Part shown: positions 12,239 through 20,137 of the stretch, piece after piece | Position numbering within the stretch: the first letter of the stretch is position 1 | Layout of the letters: each line of letters begins with the position of its first letter | DNA from: Verrucomicrobiia bacterium DG1235 | GTDB taxonomy: Bacteria > Verrucomicrobiota > Verrucomicrobiia > Opitutales > Opitutaceae | Assembly: GCA_000155695.1 (NCBI GenBank) | Contig: DS990592.1 | Span: 2,775,973 to 2,839,972, forward strand | DNA: 64,000 bases | Reading direction: 5' to 3' | The notes under the pieces: model-generated | What the model was told of the DNA's origin: nothing | Databases searched by the model: none | Seen by the model: the letters and a program-made list of their open reading frames with translations, nothing else | Made by a program: the position numbers and the translations under genes

Positions 12239-12325
12239 TGGTGCCCAGGGTGGGACTCGAACCCACACGTCCTTGCGGACAGCGGATTTTAAGTCCGCTG
12301 CGTCTACCGATTCCGCCACCAGGGC
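12239..12325 (-). tRNA. tRNA-Leu (anticodon UAA)
   Basis: An 87-base cloverleaf with encoded CCA. Read on the minus strand it starts GCCCTGGTGGCGGAATCGG, has anticodon stem and loop around ACTTAAAAT (anticodon TAA), a long variable arm (TGTCCGCAAGGACG) as in class II tRNAs, and a T-arm GTGGGTTCGAGTCCCAC. The acceptor stem pairs GCCCTGG with CCTGGGC, leaving a U-U mismatch at positions 5 and 68, the same as in the other leucine tRNA of this window. Confidence 0.96.
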
Positions 12326-12473
12326 ATTAGTGAAGAAGACGGAAATGCAGCAGGTTTTTTTCCGGATAACAAGCTTTGCCTCCGCCAATTAATCTGATTT
12401 TCACCTCAAACTGAACGCTTGCGTCCCATCACCCTTAGTGTGAGCATCCGCAACTACCCTGACCAATCTATCC

Positions 12474-13544
12474 ATGCTCGAGCTCGAAAATAGCATCGGC
12501 GAATCTTCCTCTGCCACTCTTCATACCAGTACTCTGCAAATCGCGCGGTATCGCAGCGCATTGGACTGGATGCTCGCCCATCCACTCTGGGAAGACTCCT
12601 TCACATGCTCTCTTTCTGAACTAGAACTAAAGGGGCAGCGACAAGGTATCACCCAGACAAAAGCCCTCCGCTCCCTCCCAATCGAGCATAAGACCAGCCT
12701 CATCCGCCACGCCCTCGCAAACGGACTTCCAAGCCCTAGCCACGCCGAAGCCAAGCGACTCGCCCGGCTCTGGGGTATCACCCGCTACCGAGCCCGCCCA
12801 GATTTTCAGCGCCCCTCCATAAGGCAGTGGAACGCCCTCGCGAGAGCAGTCTCCCTCCGTCTCGCCACGCGTCACCAGCTGTATAAAGAAGCCCAAAGCG
12901 CCCTCTACTCTGCCCACCAAGGACTCCCGCTCGCCTGCTCGCTCGCGGCTTGCCGCAAGCCCTCCCTCCGGGAAGATGCCTGCCAGGAAGCGCGACTCGC
13001 CCTTTTAGAAGCGATCGACCGTATCGATCCCGAACAGCCTTTCGAAGCTTACGCCCGCCAAAGGATTAAACGACGTATCCAAAACTACATCATGAAAGAG
13101 GCGGTGCCCGTTAAAGCCCCGATCAACCTCATCTCTAAAACCTTTCGATCCCAGCCTGACGGCAACCTGCTACTCGAAAAAGCCATTCGCGATGGCGTAG
13201 TCAGACTGGATGATACCCACGCAGGCGGGCCTATGCTCGCCCGCGAACTCCACTGTGACTCAGACCTCGCCCCTGATCAAATCGCTGTATCCGCAGACGA
13301 ATCTGCCAAAGTCGCCGAAGCCCTCCTCCAGCTCACCGACAAGCAAAGAGAAGTGATCGAACTGCGATTCGGCCTCAATGACAGCGCCACCCCCCAGTCT
13401 CTTTCACAAATCGCCCAACACACGGGCATCTCCCGCCAACAAGTCTTCCAACGCGAAAAACGCGCCCTGCAAAAACTGTCTAGCGCTCTGGCTGAGCTCC
13501 AAAACGAGCGCACTACCATAGCCACCCGCGCAGGCGGCTATTGA
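12474..13544 (+). CDS. Sigma-70 family RNA polymerase sigma factor
   Basis: A 356-residue protein with sigma-factor architecture. Region 2-like sequence lies near residues 160-215 (REDACQEARLALLEAIDRID, then YARQRIKRRIQNYIMKE), and region 4 near residues 285-340 shows DKQREVIELRFGL followed by a helix-turn-helix (LSQIAQHTGISRQQVFQREK). The first about 150 residues are not recognisable to me and are longer than in ECF factors. It would direct RNA polymerase to a promoter subset; the targets are unknown. It heads a run with nadD and rsfS: the nadD frame starts within or just after its stop codon. Confidence 0.82.
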   Translation: MLELENSIGESSSATLHTSTLQIARYRSALDWMLAHPLWEDSFTCSLSELELKGQRQGITQTKALRSLPIEHKTSLIRHALANGLPSPSHAEAKRLARLWGITRYRARPDFQRPSIRQWNALARAVSLRLATRHQLYKEAQSALYSAHQGLPLACSLAACRKPSLREDACQEARLALLEAIDRIDPEQPFEAYARQRIKRRIQNYIMKEAVPVKAPINLISKTFRSQPDGNLLLEKAIRDGVVRLDDTHAGGPMLARELHCDSDLAPDQIAVSADESAKVAEALLQLTDKQREVIELRFGLNDSATPQSLSQIAQHTGISRQQVFQREKRALQKLSSALAELQNERTTIATRAGGY

Positions 13545-13576
13545 CAGCGGACGCCAATCGACAAGAGCTTCGACTC

Positions 13577-14164
13577 GTGAGTGAGCGAATTGGCATTATA
13601 GGCGGAAGCTTCGACCCGATACACAACGGGCACCTGATCATCGCGCTCGACGCCTGCGAACAGTTTGAGCTGGATCGAGTCCTCTTCATCCCGGCTTTCC
13701 AAGCGCCGCTAAAGTCGAAAACTCCCTCCGCCTCGCCCCAGCAACGCCTCCACATGGTCGAACTCGCAACCAAAGACGAACCGCGATTCGCGGTTTCCGA
13801 CGTCGACTTTCGCTCCGAGTCCATCAGCTACTCGGTCCGAACCGCCGAAGCGCTCGCCAAGGAATATCCCGAATCCCAGCTCTTCTGGATCCTCGGAGAC
13901 GACCAAATCGCCCAGCTCCACCACTGGCGAGACATCGAAAAACTCTCCCGACTCGTCAGCTTCATCGCCTTCGAGCGACCCGGCTCAGAAGACCATGAAA
14001 ACAAGGAACTTCCAAGCCACACCCAAATCCTTCGCGGTCCGAGCCGCCACCTAGAAATCAGTTCCACCGAAATCCGCGAGCGCCTTAAATCGGGCCGGCC
14101 CGCCAAGTACTTCTTGCCAGCGAATGTCTTTGATTACATCAAGGCCGAAAATCTCTACCTCTAG
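13577..14164 (+). CDS. nadD: Nicotinate-nucleotide adenylyltransferase
   Basis: Catalyses nicotinate mononucleotide plus ATP to deamido-NAD and PPi in NAD synthesis. The N-terminal GIIGGSFDPIHNGHL carries the nucleotidyltransferase G-F-D-P-H-GH motif, and the C-terminal ISSTEIRERLKSGRP carries the ISST-R motif; WILGDDQIAQLHHW is also characteristic. About 195 residues, the usual length. The GTG at 13577 (VSERIGIIGG) is chosen because it places the first strand where the family has it; an in-frame TTG at 13541, overlapping the sigma-factor stop, would add 12 residues. It sits 12 bases before rsfS, a common bacterial pairing. Confidence 0.94.
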   Translation: MSERIGIIGGSFDPIHNGHLIIALDACEQFELDRVLFIPAFQAPLKSKTPSASPQQRLHMVELATKDEPRFAVSDVDFRSESISYSVRTAEALAKEYPESQLFWILGDDQIAQLHHWRDIEKLSRLVSFIAFERPGSEDHENKELPSHTQILRGPSRHLEISSTEIRERLKSGRPAKYFLPANVFDYIKAENLYL

Positions 14165-14176
14165 AAGAGAATTGAA

Positions 14177-14557
14177 ATGAGCACCAAAACAAAAGCAGAA
14201 CTAAAAGGCGAAGAGCTACTGGCAATTTGCTGCAAGACCTTGGACGACGCCAAGGCGGAGAATATCGTAGCCCTCGACGTTCGAGGCGTGTCCTCCATCA
14301 CGAACTACCTGGTGCTCGCTTCCGCCCTCGCGGAGCCTCATCTACGCGCTCTCCGACGCGACTTGGACAAGGCCCTCAAAGACCACAAGGTCAAGATCCT
14401 CGGCGTGGACGAAGGCGACTTCAGCGGCTGGGCCGTAGTCGACGCCTTCGACGTCATGATCCATCTCTTCTCGCCAGAAACTCGAGACACCTACAAGCTC
14501 GAAGCCCTTTGGAAAGACGGTGTTTCCGTCGACGTCGAAAAACTTCTCGGAGCTTAA
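14177..14557 (+). CDS. rsfS: Ribosomal silencing factor RsfS
   Basis: A 126-residue protein of the RsfS/DUF143/Iojap family that binds ribosomal protein uL14 and blocks joining of the subunits when nutrients are low. Family signatures are ENIVALDVRGVSSITNYLVLAS, GDFSGWAVVDAFDVMIHLF and SPETRDTYKLEALW. The ATG at 14177 gives the expected length. It follows nadD at 12 bases, as in many bacteria, so the pair is almost certainly co-transcribed. Confidence 0.95.
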   Translation: MSTKTKAELKGEELLAICCKTLDDAKAENIVALDVRGVSSITNYLVLASALAEPHLRALRRDLDKALKDHKVKILGVDEGDFSGWAVVDAFDVMIHLFSPETRDTYKLEALWKDGVSVDVEKLLGA

Positions 14558-14582
14558 GCGGCCAGTTCGCCCCTTCTTCCAG

Positions 14583-15614
14583 CTAGAAGGCGTAGCCAAG
14601 CGAGCTTATGAAGCGACGGTCCTCCTTGAGCTCCTCGTCCAAAGAATTGTCGAAGCCCAGTTCGTAGCGAATCGACAGGTTGATCGATTCCGTTACCGCG
14701 CTCGTCAAAGCTGCGGAAAAACTGATTTCGTAGCCATCTGACTCCTCCAGTGGTATGGCGAACTTGAAATCTTGTTTCACTCGAAAACGGTCCGAGAAAC
14801 GGTAGTCCAAGTCCTGAAATAGATCCACGAGATAAGCGACCTCGTCGGTACTGTCGGCAAACTCGCGCCAACGCCCGCTCGCCCCAAGACCAGCCGACAA
14901 GGTCGATGACTCTCCATCGATAAACCGAGTGCCCAGACCCAACTTCTGCTCTACATTCGCATCGATCAGCTTAATCGCGTCCGCAGAGTATAGAGTCTGA
15001 GACTCGTAGAACACCCCCGGAGAAATGTCCTTCCGCCAACGAAGGCGAGACGATAGGCGATCCAAGGTCGTAGCGTTGTTCGCCTCGCCATAGGAGTACT
15101 CCGCATTGAAGTTCATTTGGCTCGCCTCAAACTTTCGCTGCATGTCGAGACGGTAATTCAAATTGGACTGGTCCTTTCGCCCAGAAGTCGAATTAAGCCC
15201 AAACTGCAGACGCTTCTCCCACTCCGGCAAAGGCACCATCCCCTCCGGCAAATCCGATATCGACGCGAGAAGCCCCGAAAAGAAACCTCTATCAGGCTCC
15301 AGGTCCTCCTCTTCGGACTCGCTCTCCGCGATCAGCTCCCCACCGGATCCGTCCGACTCCTCCGTCGCTCCAACATCCGAGTCTTCGACCAACAATTCCG
15401 ATTTCTCACGCATCTGCTCGACGATGCGATCAAGCGGCAAAGAAACCTCCCCTAGATAATCCACGCGCAGCCTAAGCTCACTCTCAGACTCACCCAAATA
15501 CTCCCCGCTCAGACGGTCTCCGTTATCAAGTACCACGTTGATCCTATGCAGCGGCGCCCCGTTCAAACAAAACGTTAAGTGAATGAAGGAAACAGCTGCG
15601 AAAAACTTACTCAT
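14583..15614 (-). CDS. DUF481-family outer-membrane beta-barrel protein
   Basis: A 343-residue protein with a signal peptide (MSKFFAAVSFIHLTFCLNGA), an N-terminal module DNGDRLSGEYLGESESELRL typical of proteins carrying DUF481, an acidic Glu/Ser-rich linker near residues 85-120, and a C-terminal barrel-like region of alternating strands ending in aromatic FISSLGYAF. A final aromatic residue fits recognition by the BAM machinery. The longer frame upstream (71 codons) has no signal peptide at its start, so the ATG at 15614 is preferred. It is divergent from the pilin gene. It is a paralogue in type of the protein at 29877. Function unknown. Confidence 0.75.
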   Translation of the reverse strand: MSKFFAAVSFIHLTFCLNGAPLHRINVVLDNGDRLSGEYLGESESELRLRVDYLGEVSLPLDRIVEQMREKSELLVEDSDVGATEESDGSGGELIAESESEEEDLEPDRGFFSGLLASISDLPEGMVPLPEWEKRLQFGLNSTSGRKDQSNLNYRLDMQRKFEASQMNFNAEYSYGEANNATTLDRLSSRLRWRKDISPGVFYESQTLYSADAIKLIDANVEQKLGLGTRFIDGESSTLSAGLGASGRWREFADSTDEVAYLVDLFQDLDYRFSDRFRVKQDFKFAIPLEESDGYEISFSAALTSAVTESINLSIRYELGFDNSLDEELKEDRRFISSLGYAF

Positions 15615-15821
15615 AATAACTAGGTGACCAGCTCTATTCGCAACGTGAGATTCTCGAAACTTCAATCGGTTATTTCTAAAAAAGACGTAAAGACCAGTGG
15701 GCATATCAGATTTCCCGACAAAGCCCGCAAAAGCGCTAAAGAGCGGTTTCAGACCTGCCGTAGTCCTAAGTGTTCGTATCCGAAATTCATCATAGAACAT
15801 CAAACTTAGGAAAATATCATT

Positions 15822-16196
15822 ATGCATAAGAAAACATCCAAAAAAGGTTTCACGCTCGTCGAAATTATGATCGTCGTAGTCATCATCGGTCTCTTGGCTG
15901 CCATGGCTATCCCAGCGTTCCAGAAGGTTCGTAAGGACTCTCGCGCTTCTGCCGTCTACAATGACGCTCGCCAGCTCGCTTCAGCTGCTCAGCAGTACAT
16001 GCTCGAAAACAATGTAACAACTGTTTCCGTTGGCTACAGCGATGGTGACCTCGGAGCTGACTTGACTCCTTACGTTCGTCGTATCGGCACTGGATACTCG
16101 ATCTCTGCCACTATGGGTATCGACAGCACCTTCACCATCTACCATCCACAGTTGGACGGTACCGTTACTTTCACCGCAGAAGGTCAGAAGGAATAA
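15822..16196 (+). CDS. Type IV pilin-like prepilin (pseudopilin)
   Basis: A 124-residue protein with a class III signal: KKGFTLVEIMIVVVIIGLL, with cleavage expected before Phe and the conserved Glu at mature position 5, then a long amphipathic helix (FQKVRKDSRASAVYNDARQLASAAQQYM). A short globular part follows. The small size suits a major pilin or a type II secretion pseudopilin. The coding sequence is less GC-rich and uses more abundant-type codons (GCT, CGT, GTT) than its neighbours, as expected for a strongly expressed structural protein. AGGA lies about 10 bases before the ATG. No other pilus or secretion genes are in the window. Confidence 0.9.
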   Translation: MHKKTSKKGFTLVEIMIVVVIIGLLAAMAIPAFQKVRKDSRASAVYNDARQLASAAQQYMLENNVTTVSVGYSDGDLGADLTPYVRRIGTGYSISATMGIDSTFTIYHPQLDGTVTFTAEGQKE

Positions 16197-16237
16197 TTTC
16201 GTCAAGTGAGGACACTCCTCGCTTAAGCTGAATTTCC

Positions 16238-16269
16238 AGGCCGTGTCGCAAAGCGACACGGCCTTTTTA
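16238..16269 (+). terminator. Rho-independent terminator after the pilin gene
   Basis: Twelve-base arms (AGGCCGTGTCGC / GCGACACGGCCT) with a three-base loop, then five T. It separates the pilin from the glycosyltransferase gene, so the two are not a simple operon. Confidence 0.92.
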
Positions 16270-16335
16270 ATTTGCAGAATCAAATTCAAATCCGCAAAAA
16301 ACTTCCCCCATTCGACCTCGCTAAAGTCTCCGACC

Positions 16336-18189
16336 ATGAACACGACTTCGCCAACTCAAGAGAACAAATCAGACACCCTCAGACTCATCGCGTTTATAGC
16401 TGCTGGCGTCTTGGCGCTTCTCGCGGCCTTCGTACTACTGAAACCCTACCATGCAGAGACAGCTTTCATCGAGCTCTCCTATTCCTTCATGATCGTACTG
16501 TCGGCCGCCTTCGTCGTCTCGATCATGGCAACCAGCCCGTTTTCAGTGTCGAAATTGAGACTTACCAGAGAGATGCTCACCACTCTAATCGCCTGCCTGG
16601 TTGGAAGCATATTTCTATATACGAGAGAAGGTGGCGGATTTCATATTCCCTTCGACGAACAGCTCCTGACAAACGTCTCTCAAAACCTCCACCAGCATCA
16701 TATTCCTGTGATGAGAGAAAGCACTCTTGGAGTATTCGCCAGCTACGAAATGATCGACAAGCGACCGATCTTCTTCCCGTTCCTACTCTCTCTCGTGCAT
16801 GGAGTTTTTGGATACCGCATCGAAAACGCCTTCTACCTCAACTTCGCTCTGACTGGCATTTTTCTCTTTCTCCTGTTCCGCGTCTGTGAAAAACTCTTCT
16901 CCCGCGTCGCCGGCTACTTCGCTATCGCTCTAGCCTGCTTCATGCCTCTGATGGGGCAAAACGCCAGCGGCGGCGGGTTCGAGATTCTAAATCTCTGTTG
17001 CATTCTCACCGTAGCGCTCCTCTCCATGCGCTTCTGGCAAAATCCAAACGGGGCAAACCTTGCATCGCTCGTTCTCGCAACCGCGATTTCCTCAAACGTA
17101 CGCTATGAAACGGCTCTTATTGTTCTACCAGTCGGCATCCTCATTCTATCCGCGTGGATAAAGTCGCGAAAGATACAGATAAGCTGGCTAACCGTATTCG
17201 CTCCCTTCGCCTTCCTGCCACTCGTCTGGCAATTTCGAGCGATCTCAGTCAATCCGGAACGATTCCAATACGAAACAAGCGGACTCGGATCCTTCAACCT
17301 AGGCTACTTTATAAGAAACATTGATAGCGCCTTTCGCTTCTTCTTCGTTCCCGACCCCAACTACGCCGGCTCACCCTTCGTCGCATTCATCGGCTTTGCA
17401 GGACTTCTCTTCATTGCGACCTTTTCACTGACGCGACGCAGCGAGATATATAAAAACAAACCTCATCGCGTCGCGATACTTGCAGTCGTATTCTACGCGT
17501 TCACCCACCTTTTCCTAATAATAAATTTCTTCTTCGGCCAGCTTGACCAAAGTATCGTATCCCGACTCGGACTACCCTTCATTCTAATACTATTCATTTC
17601 TGGCGGCATTCTGCTAGCGACTCTGTATCACCAAAAACACATGGGACGATACGCAAGCATCGTACTGATCGGCCTCTGCTCCCTGTATTCATTCAAAATG
17701 TATTCAGAGGCTAGATACACAAAATCAAACACGATCATGGACCGCGTGGAGTGGACTCTCGAATTTGCAGATTCCCTCCCGAAAGGCAGCTATCTATTCG
17801 TATCCGGAATGCCTAAAGTCTTCGAAATAGAAGGCTACAACAACATTTCCACCACGAGAGCTCGCGCCAGTCTCAACAAAATCAAACACCACATGGATAT
17901 GATGACCTATACGGAAGTATACGTCATACAAAGCGGAAAGATCGAAATAGAGGACGGCAAATTCGTCAAATCGCTCCTACCATTGCATAGTCTCGGCCCC
18001 GCTGTAACCCTAGAGACCATCAGCGAAGTCTCCTTCGTCGCCCACAACTTCAATCGACTTAGCAGAATCGTCGATATAAACATGGATCTCGACGAGCCCC
18101 CTACAGATTCTATAGAAGACCTGAATGAGGCTCAGTTCAGGCTGCTTACCGACGAAGATATAAAAGCCTTCAGGGAAACACTTCCTTAA
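16336..18189 (+). CDS. GT-C fold membrane glycosyltransferase-like protein
   Basis: A 617-residue polytopic membrane protein with about a dozen hydrophobic segments. The first outer loop carries an acidic pair (IPFDEQLLTN) as in GT-C glycosyltransferases such as ArnT and the PMT group, followed by KRPIFFPFLLSLVHGVFGYR, which resembles the family's H-P-P-L-P-L-L segment. The C-terminal 130 residues form a soluble domain. It would transfer a sugar from a lipid-linked donor on the periplasmic side. The frame is open upstream to 16243, but the ATG at 16336 (MNTTSPTQENKSDTLRLIAF) avoids the pilin terminator. Nearby pilin and methyltransferase genes suggest surface glycan work; acceptor and donor are unknown. 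Confidence 0.7.
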   Translation: MNTTSPTQENKSDTLRLIAFIAAGVLALLAAFVLLKPYHAETAFIELSYSFMIVLSAAFVVSIMATSPFSVSKLRLTREMLTTLIACLVGSIFLYTREGGGFHIPFDEQLLTNVSQNLHQHHIPVMRESTLGVFASYEMIDKRPIFFPFLLSLVHGVFGYRIENAFYLNFALTGIFLFLLFRVCEKLFSRVAGYFAIALACFMPLMGQNASGGGFEILNLCCILTVALLSMRFWQNPNGANLASLVLATAISSNVRYETALIVLPVGILILSAWIKSRKIQISWLTVFAPFAFLPLVWQFRAISVNPERFQYETSGLGSFNLGYFIRNIDSAFRFFFVPDPNYAGSPFVAFIGFAGLLFIATFSLTRRSEIYKNKPHRVAILAVVFYAFTHLFLIINFFFGQLDQSIVSRLGLPFILILFISGGILLATLYHQKHMGRYASIVLIGLCSLYSFKMYSEARYTKSNTIMDRVEWTLEFADSLPKGSYLFVSGMPKVFEIEGYNNISTTRARASLNKIKHHMDMMTYTEVYVIQSGKIEIEDGKFVKSLLPLHSLGPAVTLETISEVSFVAHNFNRLSRIVDINMDLDEPPTDSIEDLNEAQFRLLTDEDIKAFRETLP

Positions 18190-18264
18190 TGGCTACATAC
18201 CGCTACGCCGAAACGATCGGAGCAGCGGCCAAATCCAATCAGGGCAAAGCCAGACTATACAAAG

Positions 18265-19032
18265 CTAGTTCTGCCAATCCTTGCGTCCGACCAGAAGAAG
18301 ATTCTTTCCAGCAGGCGGGACAATCAAGTTTTCGAAAGCTCGAGTCAAAGGCACGCCGACTTTATCATAAAGCGACACGCTCCCCTTAGACAATTTTCCC
18401 TTAAAAAGCTTCATGCAAACGAACCACGGCAACATGCCAAGAACATCCGCATACTTTGCTATTTCCACCGAAAACCCTGTCTGCAATAGCAATTGGCAAC
18501 CATTCGACTTTCCATAGCGCCGAAAATGCCCAAGGCTCTTATCAAATTCACTATACAGCCAGCTCATAGCTGGAACATATATCAACACGCGGCCGCCGGG
18601 ACGAAGCATCTTATAAACGGCCTTCAGCTCGGCATAATCGTCTTCAACATGCTCCATGACGTTGTTGTAAACCACCGTGTCAAACGCCTCCCGGTAGTCG
18701 TCTACCGCATCCGTCACATAAGAATTCACCGAACTGAACCGCTCCTCGCTCTCAAACCGCTTGGCAAGCTTTCCATGCATGCTTTCAGAAGGCTCGAACC
18801 CGTGCAGGCTATCAATTTCCGTCCTCAGAAGGTATTGGGAAAAATTGCCGCTGCCAGCTCCCACGTCCGCTACCTTTCCCCTTAAAAACGGAGTGAACTC
18901 GCTGAGAATCCAATTGGGATAGTTCTCGGCCGCTCCCATCGCTTCCAAATCAGATCCCTCGTAATCAAAATCAGAGGCGTTGCCGTCTTTTGGTAAGGAC
19001 GATGAGAAGTTACTAGAAGCAGTTGTAATCAT
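18265..19032 (-). CDS. Class I SAM-dependent methyltransferase
   Basis: A 255-residue methyltransferase. Motif I is VADVGAGSGNFS, an acidic residue (GFEPSESM) follows strand 2, motif post-I/II includes FDTVVYNNVMEHVEDD, and motif III is MLRPGGRVLIYVPA. The pattern YSEFDKSLGHFRRYGK is typical of methyltransferases linked to glycan and cell-wall genes. The ATG at 19032 is chosen over one 20 codons upstream because it lies nearer the conserved core. It converges with the GT-C gene and runs in the same direction as the next methyltransferase. The substrate is unknown. Confidence 0.85.
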   Translation of the reverse strand: MITTASSNFSSSLPKDGNASDFDYEGSDLEAMGAAENYPNWILSEFTPFLRGKVADVGAGSGNFSQYLLRTEIDSLHGFEPSESMHGKLAKRFESEERFSSVNSYVTDAVDDYREAFDTVVYNNVMEHVEDDYAELKAVYKMLRPGGRVLIYVPAMSWLYSEFDKSLGHFRRYGKSNGCQLLLQTGFSVEIAKYADVLGMLPWFVCMKLFKGKLSKGSVSLYDKVGVPLTRAFENLIVPPAGKNLLLVGRKDWQN

Positions 19033-19134
19033 GTCGGTCGGTAAAACGTGAACGAACCCATAAGCTCGCAGTTCAACTATCGGACACGACACCTCCCGCT
19101 TGAGGTAGACACTATATTTCCTGTAAATCTCCCC

Positions 19135-19911
19135 TCAAATTCTCGCCAGATAGACGATCGACTCGCTATCCGCCTCAGGCGGCTCGAACTCGAAGTCCCC
19201 ATACACCGACACGTCCGAAAAGCCCGCTTCACCTAAACGCTGCATCATCTCATGCGGAAGATGCCAGCGAAGCGTCATCTCCTTCTCTTCCGAAGCAAGC
19301 AGATCCCCGTTCGCCAACCTACGCTCGTAGCGATTCGATAAACTCAAACGCTGCCCCTGCGCGTCCAGTCGCCACCCTTGCAGAGCGACCAGCCGCTCGC
19401 CCGCACCCGACAACTCCACCTCTTTCCGCTTCTCAAGCGGACAGCTGTCACGCCCGTCCCAAATCATTTCCCAAGGCATATGAGTCGGCACGATCAACTG
19501 CCCATCCTCCCTCAGATGACGGCGGCAACACGAAAGACACGCCTCCAGCTCCTCATCCTCCAACAGCATCTGGATGCTGAAACCCGGCACCATAATCGTG
19601 CCAAATCGCTTCGCCCCCAAATCAAAATTACGCATATCCCCAACAGCCAGTTCCGCCCCCTTTCCAGCTCCGCTCAGACGCTTTTCGCAGAGATCAAGCA
19701 TAGCTCGAGAGCTATCAATACCCACCACCTCCAATCCTCGCTCAACCAACGGCAGCAAAATCCTCCCCGTTCCGCAGCCCAGATCCAGAACCGGCCCGGC
19801 CACAGCATCCGCAAACCATTGATAGAAAGAAAAATCCTCAAAATCAGCCAATTCGTCTAGACTGTCGTAGAGCTCCGCCTCAAGCCCCTCGTAGTGGTAC
19901 GTTTCCGCCAT
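19135..19911 (-). CDS. Class I SAM-dependent methyltransferase
   Basis: A 258-residue methyltransferase. Motif I is VLDLGCGTGRILLPL, the acidic strand-2 end is VVGIDSSRAML, and motif II lies in KRFGTIMVPGFSIQML. The C-terminal half carries antiparallel strands (RYERRLANGDLLASEEKEM) as in small-molecule methyltransferases. The ATG at 19911 (MAETYHYEGLEAELYD) is preferred; an upstream ATG adds 12 residues without family character. It lies upstream of the other methyltransferase on the same strand with a 102-base gap, so co-transcription is possible. Substrate unknown. Confidence 0.87.
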   Translation of the reverse strand: MAETYHYEGLEAELYDSLDELADFEDFSFYQWFADAVAGPVLDLGCGTGRILLPLVERGLEVVGIDSSRAMLDLCEKRLSGAGKGAELAVGDMRNFDLGAKRFGTIMVPGFSIQMLLEDEELEACLSCCRRHLREDGQLIVPTHMPWEMIWDGRDSCPLEKRKEVELSGAGERLVALQGWRLDAQGQRLSLSNRYERRLANGDLLASEEKEMTLRWHLPHEMMQRLGEAGFSDVSVYGDFEFEPPEADSESIVYLARI

Positions 19912-20137
19912 AAAAACGAACCTGTCCACTCTCGCTGAGCCAGCCAATCCTAATCCTCCTGCGTACTTCCCCCAGCCCAGAGTCGACCAAAACCTAGGTA
20001 AAAGCGTTCACGCAGCACATATTCTCAAGCTCTCCCTCAAGAAGCCCGCTGCAAGAACCGTTTCAAACCAGATGCCAAAGGCCTTCGGGCAATAACCAAC
20101 TCTCAACCCAAGCAACCCTTCTCGGAAAACATCCCTA

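Noticed and set aside
12084-12392. ORFs over tRNA-Leu(UAA) with text such as GGTRTHTSL
   Set aside because: Translation of a tRNA gene; the cloverleaf explains the sequence.
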